Part shown: in pieces, positions 36,217 to 44,062 of the stretch
Position numbering within the stretch: position 1 is the stretch's first letter
How the letters are laid out: the number at the start of each line of letters is the position of its first letter
Source: Oscillospiraceae bacterium
GTDB lineage: Bacteria > Bacillota > Clostridia > Oscillospirales > Oscillospiraceae
Assembly: GCA_022793685.1 (NCBI GenBank)
Contig: JAAWDI010000011.1
Coordinates: forward strand, 121,052-185,051
Reading direction: 5' to 3'
DNA: 64,000 nucleotides
Translations under genes and position numbers: made by a program
The notes under the pieces: generated by a model
Databases searched by the model: none
What the model saw: the letters and a program-made list of their open reading frames with translations, nothing else
What the model was told of the DNA's origin: nothing

Positions 36217-37578
36217 TTAGCCCTCCGGCTCTACAATGGGCGTGCCCTGCCGCCGCTTGGCGAGGCCGTCCAAAATCAGGGCGGCCACTTCATCGGGGAG
36301 GGCGGTGCGCTGCTCTCCGGTGACCATGTCCTTGTAGGAGACAACGCCTGCGCTGACCTCGTCTTCACCAAGAAAGAGGACATAGGGCACGTGGAGCTTG
36401 TCGGCATAGGCCATCTTGGCTTTGAATTTTTTCTGTTCCCGATAAAGTTGGGTGCGGACGCCCTGCTCCCGCAGGCGGGTTGCCAGCGCCACGGCGGGGG
36501 CGAGGTCGTCCGTCATGGGAAGAACGAGCACATCGGCAGGGGCGGAGGGAAGTTCCGGATTCAGGTAGCCCTGCTCACCCAGCACATAGAACAGGCGGGT
36601 CAGGCCAATGGAAATGCCAACGCCAGGCAGCTTCTGCTTGGTGTAGTACTCCGCGAGATTGTCATACCGGCCGCCGGAGCAGATGGAGCCAATCTCCGGA
36701 TGGTCCAGCAGCTTGGTCTCATACACTGTGCCGGTGTAGTAGTCCAAACCGCGGGCGATGGCCAGGTCAACGGCGAAGTTTTTCTCCGGCACGCCGAACG
36801 CGCCCAGATAGCTCACCACCGTGTTCAGCTCGTCCAGACCTTGGTCGAAGACTTCATTCTTGCCGCGGTAACGCTCCAAAGCGGACAAAACTTCGCTGTT
36901 GCTGCCGCTGATGGCGATAAAGTCCATGATTTCGTCGGCCGAAGCGGGGGAGACCCCTTCCTCTACCAGCAATGCCCGAACTTTTTCCGCTCCGATTTTG
37001 TCCAGCTTGTCCACAGTCCGCATCACATCGGCGGCTCGCTCATTCAGGCCCAGCATGGCGTAAAAGCCGGTGAGTATCTTACGGTTATTCACCCGTATCT
37101 GGAACCGCTTCAGACCCAGAGCGGTGAAGGACTTGTAGATAATGGAGGGTATCTCCGCCTCGTTGAGAATGTCCAACTGGCCGTCGCCGATGACGTCGAT
37201 GTCCGCTTGGTAGAACTCTCGGAAGCGTCCCCGCTGAGCACGTTCGCCCCGGTACACCTTGCCGATTTGGTAGCGGCGGAAGGGGAAGCTCAGTTCGTTG
37301 GCGTGGAGGGCCACATAACGGGCCAGCGGCACAGTCAGGTCAAACCGCAATGCAAGGTCGCTGTCGCCCTTGGTGAACCGGTAAATCTGCTTTTCGGTTT
37401 CGCCGCCGCCCTTGGCAAGCAGGACCTCCGCCGCTTCGATGAGGGGGGTGTCCAGCGGCGTAAACCCATAGAGGGCATATGTGCGGCGCAGGGCTTCCGC
37501 CATGCAGTCAAACTTCACTTGTTCTTCGGGCAGCAGCTCCATAAAACCGGAGAGTACCCGCGGCTTGATGATGTCCAT
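36217..37578 (-). CDS. hisS: Histidyl-tRNA synthetase
   Basis: A 453-aa class II synthetase. Motifs: PRVLSGFMELLPEEQ near the start, motif 2 with YQIGKVYRGERAQRGRFREFYQADIDVIG, and the histidine-specific ARGLDYYTGTVYE and CSGGRYDNLAEYY. Start at 37578 has AAAGGAG eight bases upstream; the frame remains open 79 codons further through non-conserved sequence. The 163-bp gap to mgsA contains a hairpin AAGAGGC/GCCTCTT (37695-37724) with only three T, a weak terminator at most. No T-box core motif is visible. Confidence 0.97.
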   Translation of the reverse strand: MDIIKPRVLSGFMELLPEEQVKFDCMAEALRRTYALYGFTPLDTPLIEAAEVLLAKGGGETEKQIYRFTKGDSDLALRFDLTVPLARYVALHANELSFPFRRYQIGKVYRGERAQRGRFREFYQADIDVIGDGQLDILNEAEIPSIIYKSFTALGLKRFQIRVNNRKILTGFYAMLGLNERAADVMRTVDKLDKIGAEKVRALLVEEGVSPASADEIMDFIAISGSNSEVLSALERYRGKNEVFDQGLDELNTVVSYLGAFGVPEKNFAVDLAIARGLDYYTGTVYETKLLDHPEIGSICSGGRYDNLAEYYTKQKLPGVGISIGLTRLFYVLGEQGYLNPELPSAPADVLVLPMTDDLAPAVALATRLREQGVRTQLYREQKKFKAKMAYADKLHVPYVLFLGEDEVSAGVVSYKDMVTGEQRTALPDEVAALILDGLAKRRQGTPIVEPEG

Positions 37579-37741
37579 GTGAAAAACTCCTTTGCTGGTT
37601 GAACGGTAACTGCTGCCCGCCGTGGCTGCGGCGTCAGGCGTTTTGCGGACGCAAACCTCGGAAACAGCATGAAAGCAAGCGGTCTGCGCACGGAAAGAGG
37701 CCCCGCGGACAGGCGGCGCCTCTTGATTGGGAAAGGGGCGG

Positions 37742-38161
37742 TCAGATGGAGAAGGGCTTGTTGCCTCTGGGGTTGACGATTTCACGCCAATCCAGGTCGC
37801 CCCGCTCCAGGCCATGTATCAGCATTTCCGCCGTGGCCACGTTGGTGGCGATGGGAATGTTGTACTGGTCGCACAGGTGGGTGATATAGCGCAGGTCGTC
37901 ATCGGCGGCGTTGTCCTGTGGGTCGGAGAAAAACAGCACCATGTCAATCTCGTTGTACGCGATGCGGGCGCCAATCTGCTGGCTGCCGCCGTGGGCGTGT
38001 GAGAGGAAAAGGCTGACGGGAAGCCCCGTTGCCTCGGCCACCAGACGGCCCGTGGTGTCGGTCGCGCAGACATTGTGCTTGGACAGGATGCCGCAGTAGG
38101 CAATGCAGAACTGAATCATCAGCTCTTTTTTGCGGTCGTGGCTCATCAGGGCAATCGTCAT
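37742..38161 (-). CDS. mgsA: Methylglyoxal synthase
   Basis: A 139-aa enzyme converting dihydroxyacetone phosphate to methylglyoxal and phosphate, a glycolytic overflow valve. Conserved: IALMSHDRKKELM, the phosphate-binding TDTTGRL, GGSQQIGARIA with neighbouring SHAHG, and FFSDPQDNAADDDLRYI bearing catalytic aspartates. Length is close to the usual 130-152 aa. It lies 15 bp behind minD; clostridia often keep mgsA beside min genes. Confidence 0.95.
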   Translation of the reverse strand: MTIALMSHDRKKELMIQFCIAYCGILSKHNVCATDTTGRLVAEATGLPVSLFLSHAHGGSQQIGARIAYNEIDMVLFFSDPQDNAADDDLRYITHLCDQYNIPIATNVATAEMLIHGLERGDLDWREIVNPRGNKPFSI

Positions 38162-38176
38162 CTTCGGTTCCTCCTT

Positions 38177-38917
38177 TTATCGTCTGATGCGCATGATGGG
38201 CACCCTTTGGCCCAGAATGCGCCTTGCAATGTTCAAACAGGCCAGCGCCGCGCCCTTGTGGGACATCAGCACCAGCGGCGTATCGAAATTGGCGGCCAGT
38301 GTGACGGTTTCATCCTCCGGCACTACGCCCAACAGGGGTAGGCCGGCGGTGTCCATCGCGTCGTCAATGGTGGTGCGGAGACGCTTCAGCAGCTTCACCT
38401 GCACGCGGTTCACCACAAGCTGAACGGTTCCCAAGTGCTTCAGTTCCGCAACCGCCCGCTGGGCGTCCCGCAGGGAAGAAGCGTCGCTGGTGCAGACGAC
38501 CACCCCGCGGTCAGCGCCGCAGGAGGCCAGCCGGAAGCCGGGGCCCAGTCCGGCTGGCGCATCCAGCAGAATAAAGTCAAAGAGGGTGCGGGCCTCCTCC
38601 AGAAAAGCGCGAAAACGCTCCTCGCCAAGCTCCAGCGCGCTCAAGTCAAGAGGGGCAGTGATGAGAAACAGCCCCGGAATGGAGGGGTGCTCCACTGCCG
38701 CCCGCTGGAGGGTGCAGCGCCCAGAGGCCACGTCGGTAAAGTCCATCAACACCCGGTCGGTAAGACCGAGGGAAAGGTCTAAATTGCGCAGGCCAATATC
38801 CATATCGACGCAGAGCACTTTTTTGTCCAGCGCGGCCAAGCAGGAGGCCACGCCAGCGGTGAGCGAAGTCTTTCCGGTGCCGCCCTTACCGGACGTTACT
38901 GCAATTACTTGCCCCAT
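38177..38917 (-). CDS. minD: MinD-family septum-site ATPase
   Basis: A 246-aa deviant Walker A ATPase (SGKGGTGKT, residues 9-17) with the MinD signature DMDIGLRNLDLSLGL and switch region LLDAPAGLGPGF (DxPAG). MinD places the division site by driving MinC to the poles. The C-terminus ends with LNIARRILGQRVPIMRIRR, which could be the membrane-targeting amphipathic helix but is not a textbook one. minC and minE are not next to it, so the partner set is unclear. It lies 77 bp behind rsmG. Confidence 0.78.
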   Translation of the reverse strand: MGQVIAVTSGKGGTGKTSLTAGVASCLAALDKKVLCVDMDIGLRNLDLSLGLTDRVLMDFTDVASGRCTLQRAAVEHPSIPGLFLITAPLDLSALELGEERFRAFLEEARTLFDFILLDAPAGLGPGFRLASCGADRGVVVCTSDASSLRDAQRAVAELKHLGTVQLVVNRVQVKLLKRLRTTIDDAMDTAGLPLLGVVPEDETVTLAANFDTPLVLMSHKGAALACLNIARRILGQRVPIMRIRR

Positions 38918-38994
38918 ACCGCACCTCCTGCCGTCGTAGTCTTATATTCTATCATTTTTGAGGGGATTCTGCAATCTTTTTTGTAGGAGCCGCC

Positions 38995-39714
38995 TCAAAG
39001 CGGTGATTTCTGCATTTTTGCCCACCGGCGGGGATAGCCCTTCGGGGTGGGAGCGGTCTTTTCCACGATAACGACCCGATGGGTTACGTCGGTGCCCGGT
39101 ATCTGATAGTCAAAGGAGGGACGCAAGGCACCGCCCAGCAGGGCGACGCCCTTGGCTGACCGGGAGATTTCCTCCTCACAAGCGGGGCCTTTCATAGCCA
39201 GAAAGTGTCCGCCTACCTTGACATAGGGCAGGCACAGCTCGCACAGCAGCGGCAGGTCGGCCACAGCCCGAGAGGTGGCGACGTCATATTGTTCCCGATG
39301 TTCCCCCTTGAGGGATAGCTCCTCTGCCCGCGCATGAAGGCAGGTCACGTCGGCAAGAGAGAGCGCCTCTGCCACAGCCGTCAGCCAATCCACCCGTTTG
39401 CCCAAGCTGTCCAGCAGGGAGAGGGAGAGGGTTGGCTCCAAAAGCTTCAGCACTATGCCGGGAAATCCGGCGCCGGTACCCACGTCGATGAGCCGCTTGC
39501 CTGCCAGCGGAACGCCGCAGGTGAGCAGGGCGGCGCAGTCCAGAAAGTGTAGGCGGGCCACCTGTTCAGGCTCGGTAATGGCAGTCAGGTTCATAACCTC
39601 ATTTTGCTTGAGGAGCATAGTACCGTAACGGGCAAGCGCCGCCGCCCGCCGCCCGTCCAGCCCAAGGGCTTCCAGTCCCTGCGCGGTCACGGACTCCATA
39701 ACAGTGCCGCTCAT
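38995..39714 (-). CDS. rsmG: 16S rRNA (guanine527-N7) methyltransferase
   Basis: A 239-aa AdoMet-dependent methyltransferase (formerly GidB). The AdoMet site is LIDVGTGAGFPGIVLKLL; SLLDSLGKRVDWL and the later ATSRAVADLPLLCELCLPYVKVGG are typical. ATG 39714 overlaps the stop of the upstream small gene by four bases (ATGA); ATG 39699 is an alternative. Loss of RsmG gives low-level streptomycin resistance in other bacteria. It usually precedes noc-parA-parB; here it lies several genes downstream of them. Confidence 0.95.
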   Translation of the reverse strand: MSGTVMESVTAQGLEALGLDGRRAAALARYGTMLLKQNEVMNLTAITEPEQVARLHFLDCAALLTCGVPLAGKRLIDVGTGAGFPGIVLKLLEPTLSLSLLDSLGKRVDWLTAVAEALSLADVTCLHARAEELSLKGEHREQYDVATSRAVADLPLLCELCLPYVKVGGHFLAMKGPACEEEISRSAKGVALLGGALRPSFDYQIPGTDVTHRVVIVEKTAPTPKGYPRRWAKMQKSPL

Positions 39715-39896
39715 GCTTTGAATAACGCGCCGGTGGCCAGCGCATAGACGTAGGCCAGTGTGATGATAATCATGCCGATGGCGGCAATCCACGCCATAAC
39801 GCGCTGACTGCGGGTGGCGTAATGGACAGGCTCTTTCTGCTGCTCGTCCGTCGGCGTTTCCTCTTTTTCAGGCACAGGCTTTTCCTGCTCAGACAT
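39711..39896 (-). CDS. Small single-pass membrane protein (61 aa)
   Basis: A short protein with a highly charged N-terminal half (EKPVPEKEETPTDEQQKEP) and one membrane segment (about residues 34-55, MAWIAAIGMIIITLAYVYALA). AGGAG lies about nine bases before the ATG. It begins one base after mscL ends and overlaps rsmG by four bases, so it is translated as part of the operon. No family is recognised. The tight packing makes it convincing as a gene. Confidence 0.75.
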   Translation of the reverse strand: MSEQEKPVPEKEETPTDEQQKEPVHYATRSQRVMAWIAAIGMIIITLAYVYALATGALFKA

Positions 39897-39897
39897 G

Positions 39898-40329
39898 TTA
39901 TGACTCCTTTTGTCTATTCTGGGCTTTCATCAGGTCGCGGATTTCCTCCAGCAGAACAAGCTGGGGGTCGGGTTCCGGTTCTGGTTCCGGCTCAGGAGCG
40001 GGCGTTTCCTCCTTCTTGCGGTGGAAGGAGTTGATGGTCTTTACCATGCAGAAGATGACCAGCGCCATGATAAGGAAGTTGATGATGGCATTGATGAAAT
40101 TGCCCAGCATGATGTCGCCGCCGCCGGGCAGGTGGATGGCCAGACCGGCCAGCGCATCATTGCCGCCGGCGAAGATGCCCAGAATGGGGTTGATAATATC
40201 AGCCACCAGCGAATCGGCAATGGCTTTGAACGCGCCGCCTACGATAACGCCGACGGCCATGTCCATGACGTTACCGCGGGCGATGAACTCCTTGAATTCA
40301 CCGAAGAAGCCCTTGCTTTTCTCTTTCAT
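39898..40329 (-). CDS. mscL: Large-conductance mechanosensitive channel MscL
   Basis: A 143-aa channel that opens under membrane tension. First helix GNVMDMAVGVIVGGAFKAIADSLVADIINP, second helix IINFLIMALVIFCMVKTIN, and C-terminal bundle QLVLLEEIRDLMKAQ are standard. Between helix 2 and the bundle is an unusual alternating Pro-Glu stretch (PAPEPEPEPEPDP), an elongated linker. Start at 40329 (MKEKSKGFFGEFKEF) has GGAGGG eight bases upstream. Confidence 0.96.
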   Translation of the reverse strand: MKEKSKGFFGEFKEFIARGNVMDMAVGVIVGGAFKAIADSLVADIINPILGIFAGGNDALAGLAIHLPGGGDIMLGNFINAIINFLIMALVIFCMVKTINSFHRKKEETPAPEPEPEPEPDPQLVLLEEIRDLMKAQNRQKES

Positions 40330-40374
40330 TTTGCGACCCTCCGTATTATATCTCTGTCTGAATACGAAACGCAA

Positions 40375-41679
40375 TCACTTGCAGGGGGTGAGCAGCGCCT
40401 TGCCGCCCATATAAGGCTGAAGAACAGCGGGGATTTTTACGGTGCCGTCGACCTGAAGGTTATTTTCCAGGAAGGCAATGAGCATTCGGGGGGGCGCGAC
40501 ACAGGTGTTGTTCAGGGTGTGGCAAAGCTGCATCTTGCCGTCCTCGTCCCGATAACGTATTTTCAGGCGGCGTGCCTGTGCGTCGCCCAAATTGGAACAG
40601 GAGCACACTTCAAAATACTTTTGCTGGCGGGGCGACCATGCCTCAATGTCGCAGGACTTGACCTTCAGGTCGGCCAGGTCGCCGGAGCAGCACTCCAGTT
40701 GCCGCACGGGAATGTCCAGATTGCGGAACAGCTCCACAGAGTAACGCCACAGCTTCTCATACCAGTCCTTGCTTTCCTCCGGCTTGCAGACCACAATCAT
40801 TTCCTGCTTTTCAAACTGGTGGATGCGGTAAATGCCCCGTTCCTCAATGCCGTGCGCGCCCTTTTCCTTGCGGAAGCAGGGAGAATAGGAGGTCAGCGTC
40901 TGGGGGAGTTGTTCTGCGGGGATGATTTGGTCGATGAAACGGCCAATCATGGAGTGCTCGCTGGTGCCGATGAGGTAGAGGTCTTCTCCCTCAATTTTAT
41001 ACATCATGCCGTCCATATCGGTTTGGGACATCACGCCCTCTACCACCGCGCCGTGAATCATAAAGGGCGGGATGCAGTAGGTAAAGCCCTTATCAATCAT
41101 GAAGTCACGGCCGTAGGCCAGCACCGCTTCGTGCAGCCGGGCGATGTCTCCAAGTAGATAGTAAAAGCCTGCACCGGAAACCCGTCCGGCAGCGTCCAAA
41201 TCAATGCCGTTGAAGGACTCCATGATTTCGGTGTGGTAGGGAACAGGGAAAGCGGGCACGGCAGCCTCGCCGAAGCGCTCCACTTCTACGTTAGCGGAGT
41301 CATCGGGGCCGATGGGCACGCTGGGGTCAATTATTTGGGGGATGACCAACAGGATTTTACGGATTTTGCCGGAAAGCTCATCTTCCTGTCCCTCAAGCTG
41401 GGCCAGACGGGCGGCGTTGGCCTTTACCTGCGCCTTGGCAGCTTCAGCCTCCTCCAGCTTGGAGGGGTCTTTTTTTGCCTGTCCCATCAGGACGCCCACC
41501 TGCTTGGAAAGCGTGTTGCGTTCGGTGCGCAGAGCCTGAGCCTCAGCTACCGCCTGACGGTATTGGTTATCCAGCGCAATGACTTCGTCCACCAAGGGGA
41601 GCTTGTCCTCCTGGAATTTCTTCTTAATATTTTCCTTAACCGCATCCGGATTTTCCCGAATGAATTTGATGTCCAGCAT
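40375..41679 (-). CDS. serS: Seryl-tRNA synthetase
   Basis: A 434-aa class II synthetase with an N-terminal coiled-coil arm for tRNA-Ser (about residues 30-110) and the class II core: GTSEHSMIGRFIDQI, motif 2 around SPCFRKEKGAHGIEERGIYRIHQFEKQEM, and motif 3 LNNTCVAPPRMLIAFLEN. Start at 41679 (MLDIKFIRENP) has AGAAGGTG about eight bases upstream. It lies 150 bp behind the coiled-coil protein gene with a parS site in between. No T-box core motif is visible in the leader. Confidence 0.97.
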   Translation of the reverse strand: MLDIKFIRENPDAVKENIKKKFQEDKLPLVDEVIALDNQYRQAVAEAQALRTERNTLSKQVGVLMGQAKKDPSKLEEAEAAKAQVKANAARLAQLEGQEDELSGKIRKILLVIPQIIDPSVPIGPDDSANVEVERFGEAAVPAFPVPYHTEIMESFNGIDLDAAGRVSGAGFYYLLGDIARLHEAVLAYGRDFMIDKGFTYCIPPFMIHGAVVEGVMSQTDMDGMMYKIEGEDLYLIGTSEHSMIGRFIDQIIPAEQLPQTLTSYSPCFRKEKGAHGIEERGIYRIHQFEKQEMIVVCKPEESKDWYEKLWRYSVELFRNLDIPVRQLECCSGDLADLKVKSCDIEAWSPRQQKYFEVCSCSNLGDAQARRLKIRYRDEDGKMQLCHTLNNTCVAPPRMLIAFLENNLQVDGTVKIPAVLQPYMGGKALLTPCK

Positions 41680-41810
41680 GGTGTGCACCTTCTCAATTTA
41701 TAGTATTAGAAATGGGGAAGCGCTGTCTTACGGGAAGAGGCGGCGCTTCTCAGCGAAACGAGCGCGGCCTGCCGCTTGCGGCAGGGCAGGAAATATGAAG
41801 CTTGCGCGGA

Positions 41811-41830
41811 CGTGTTTCACGTGAAACACG
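41811..41830. promoter_or_regulatory. parS centromere site 1
   Basis: TGTTTCACGTGAAACA (41813-41828) is an exact match to the ParB/Spo0J-binding consensus, within a perfect 20-bp palindrome. It starts one base after the stop codon of the upstream-encoded coiled-coil protein gene (41832). Confidence 0.95.
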
Positions 41831-41831
41831 T

Positions 41832-42209
41832 TTAATCCTCACCGCTCTCCGCCCCGTCCAAAGCGGCTTGAAGCGCCTGCTTGGCAGTGTCCAGCTCTTC
41901 CTGCAAGGCCGCTTTTTCTTCCGTGAGGCGGGCGTTTTCTTCTTGCAGGTCGTCTACCGTTTTTTGAAGCTGGTCATTTTGTTGCTGCAAGGCGTCAATA
42001 GTCTGCATGGCGGCCACCGATTCCCGCAGGGTGCTGATGGTGTTTTCACTGCTGCGCTGCTGCATAAAGAAGGCCAGCAACAGCATGAGGAAGGCGATAA
42101 CGAAGAGCACCATCAAATAAGTGAGCACGGACTGTCCCCGTGTGCTTTTGGGCTTCTTGGGGGCAGACGGCTCGGTGCTGTTGTGGGAGTTGTCCAGTTC
42201 CGGCGTCAT
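41832..42209 (-). CDS. Membrane-anchored coiled-coil protein in the par operon
   Basis: A 125-aa protein: polar, proline/serine-rich N-terminus (~1-25), one membrane segment (about 29-49, LTYLMVLFVIAFLMLLLAFF), then a heptad-rich coiled coil (about 54-118, with QQQNDQLQKTVDDLQEENARL). The overall plan is like FtsL/DivIC but no family match is recognised. Its ATG overlaps the parB stop by four bases, so it is co-translated with parB, and a parS site begins immediately after its stop. A membrane link for the segregation complex is an attractive guess, not shown by the sequence. Confidence 0.8.
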   Translation of the reverse strand: MTPELDNSHNSTEPSAPKKPKSTRGQSVLTYLMVLFVIAFLMLLLAFFMQQRSSENTISTLRESVAAMQTIDALQQQNDQLQKTVDDLQEENARLTEEKAALQEELDTAKQALQAALDGAESGED

Positions 42210-43108
42210 GCCTGACCGCCCCCTTTCGGAAGGGCGGGCGCCTTTTCCAGCGCGCCCAGCAGCGCGTCTAAATCTTCGGCGCTGTAATACTCCAGTTCAA
42301 TACGCCCTTTCTTGCGACCGTTCACCACCGTGACTTTTCGTCCAAACCGGGTGGCAAGCTGCTTTTCCACATCGGCCAGATAGAGCCGCCAGTCGGTCAT
42401 AGAAACTTCTTTGGCAACGGGTTTGTCTGCCTTGGCAGACTTTTGGAGTTTTTTCACCAGAGCTTCTACCTGCCGAACGGAGAGCCCTTCCGCCACAATG
42501 CGCTTTGCAAGAGCCAGCTGCATAGCGCTGTCGGACAGACTGAGCAGGGCGCGGGCATGGCCCGCAGAGAGGGAACCGTCCTCTACCAAAGTAAGAACGT
42601 CCTCCTGAAGTGCCAGCAGGCGGAGCGCATTGGCGATAGCCGGACGGGATTTGCCCATTCGCTGAGCGACTTCCTCCTGCGTTAGGCCGTACTCCTTTAA
42701 TAAGGTGTCGTACCCGCGGGCCTCTTCCAGGGGGTTCAAGTCCTCACGCTGGAGGTTTTCAATAAGGCCCAACTCCATCACGGTGCGGTCGTCCGCCTCA
42801 ATGATAAGGGCGGGGACTTCGCTGAGTCCGGCGGCCCGCGCCGCCCGCCAACGGCGTTCTCCGGCGATGATTTGATAATATCCGGAGGAGAGCCGCCGAA
42901 CGGTGAGAGGTTGGAGGATGCCGTGGGTACGGATGGATTCCGTCAGTTCTGCCAGCGGCTCTTCATCAAAACGCTTGCGGGGTTGGTTCAGGCCGGGCTG
43001 CACCTGCCCAATGGGCAGAGTCACCGAGCCTTCTGCCTGGGTTTGGAGGGCGGCGTCGCCCAACAGAGCGCCCAAACCCTTGCCCAAACCGCGGTCTTTT
43101 GTGGCCAT
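42206..43108 (-). CDS. parB: Chromosome-partitioning protein ParB (Spo0J)
   Basis: A 300-aa CTP-dependent DNA clamp that loads at parS and spreads. Conserved: [12 protein letters not shown] at the N-terminus (ParA-stimulating), the CTP-binding [15 protein letters not shown] and [13 protein letters not shown] boxes, [14 protein letters not shown], and the helix-turn-helix [23 protein letters not shown], then a C-terminal dimerisation domain. Start at 43108; AAGGAGTG lies inside the end of parA. parS sites at 41811 and 44006 flank the gene pair. Confidence 0.96.
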   Translation of the reverse strand: MATKDRGLGKGLGALLGDAALQTQAEGSVTLPIGQVQPGLNQPRKRFDEEPLAELTESIRTHGILQPLTVRRLSSGYYQIIAGERRWRAARAAGLSEVPALIIEADDRTVMELGLIENLQREDLNPLEEARGYDTLLKEYGLTQEEVAQRMGKSRPAIANALRLLALQEDVLTLVEDGSLSAGHARALLSLSDSAMQLALAKRIVAEGLSVRQVEALVKKLQKSAKADKPVAKEVSMTDWRLYLADVEKQLATRFGRKVTVVNGRKKGRIELEYYSAEDLDALLGALEKAPALPKGGGQA

Positions 43109-43116
43109 AGATGGAT

Positions 43117-43878
43117 TCACTCCTTGTTTTTTTCGCAAAACTCTTCCGCAAGGGCGGCGTAAGCCTCCGCCCCGCGGGACAGGTTGTCGTAAGCCAGCAC
43201 GGGCTTGCCATGGCTGGGCGCCTCGGAAAGCCGCACATTGCGGGGTATCACAGTGGCATACACCTTGCCGGGGAAATGGCGTTTGACCTCTTCTGCCACC
43301 TGCATGGAAAGGTTGGTACGCCCGTCGTACATGGTGAGGAGAACGCCCTCCAGCCCCAACGCCGGATTGAGGGATTTTTTTACGATGCGGACTGTGCTGA
43401 TTAAGTCACTGAGGCCCTCCAGCGCGTAGTATTCACACTGCACAGGCACCAGTATGGAATCAGCCGCGCACAGGGCGTTGAGGGTGAGCAGCTCAAGGGA
43501 AGGGGGACAGTCGATAAAGATATAATCATAGCGGTCGGCCACCGTACTGAGAGCGTCCTTCAAAAGATACTCCCGCCGCTCAAGCCCAATCATCTCCACG
43601 CCTGCGCCCGCCAACGCCTTGTTGGAGGGCAGCACATCGCCGTATTTGGTGGACACAATGGCTTTTGAACAGTCAGCGCCGTCAATCAGCACATCATAAA
43701 TGTTCGGGGATACGGCAGTCTTGTCCACGCCAAGGCCGGAGGTGGCGTTGGCCTGAGGGTCAAAATCGCAGACCAGCACCTGCACGCCCGCAGCCGCCAA
43801 AGCGGCCGGCAGGTTGACGCAGGTGGTCGTCTTTCCCACGCCGCCTTTCTGATTTACAATGGCAATGACTTTGGCCAT
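43117..43878 (-). CDS. parA: Chromosome-partitioning ATPase ParA (Soj)
   Basis: A 253-aa deviant Walker A ATPase (KGGVGKTT, residues 11-18) with DFDPQANATSGLG and DCPPSLELLTLNAL. It works with ParB in origin segregation and in control of DnaA. Start at 43878 (MAKVIAIVNQ) has AAGGGG upstream; the frame extends 41 codons further without homology. parB starts nine bases behind its stop. A parS/terminator hairpin lies between noc and this gene. Confidence 0.97.
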   Translation of the reverse strand: MAKVIAIVNQKGGVGKTTTCVNLPAALAAAGVQVLVCDFDPQANATSGLGVDKTAVSPNIYDVLIDGADCSKAIVSTKYGDVLPSNKALAGAGVEMIGLERREYLLKDALSTVADRYDYIFIDCPPSLELLTLNALCAADSILVPVQCEYYALEGLSDLISTVRIVKKSLNPALGLEGVLLTMYDGRTNLSMQVAEEVKRHFPGKVYATVIPRNVRLSEAPSHGKPVLAYDNLSRGAEAYAALAEEFCEKNKE

Positions 43879-44005
43879 GGCAATGCCCCTTTTCTCTGTT
43901 TCTGTGGTACAGGGGAGGACGGGAGCGCCACTACCCCATATTACCTGTATTATACTCACCGCTGGAAGAAAAGGCAAGGGAAACGGAACAGAAAGGAGCA
44001 AAAAA

Positions 44006-44031
44006 GCGATGTTTCACGTGAAACATCGCCT
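44006..44031 (-). promoter_or_regulatory. parS centromere site 2, also the stem of an intrinsic terminator
   Basis: TGTTTCACGTGAAACA (44010-44025) is an exact parS consensus inside a 24-bp perfect palindrome (44006-44029). On the minus strand the palindrome is followed by TTTTTTGC and preceded by an A run, the form of a rho-independent terminator, located after noc and before parA. Confidence 0.92.
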
Positions 44032-44062
44032 TTTTGCAAGGTAGAGGGGTGTGAGAGAGGTA

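Noticed and set aside
37579..37741. T-box riboswitch upstream of hisS-aspS
   Set aside because: The AGGGTGG-N-ACCGCG core and a proper terminator/antiterminator pair are missing. The same is true for the glyS and serS leaders.
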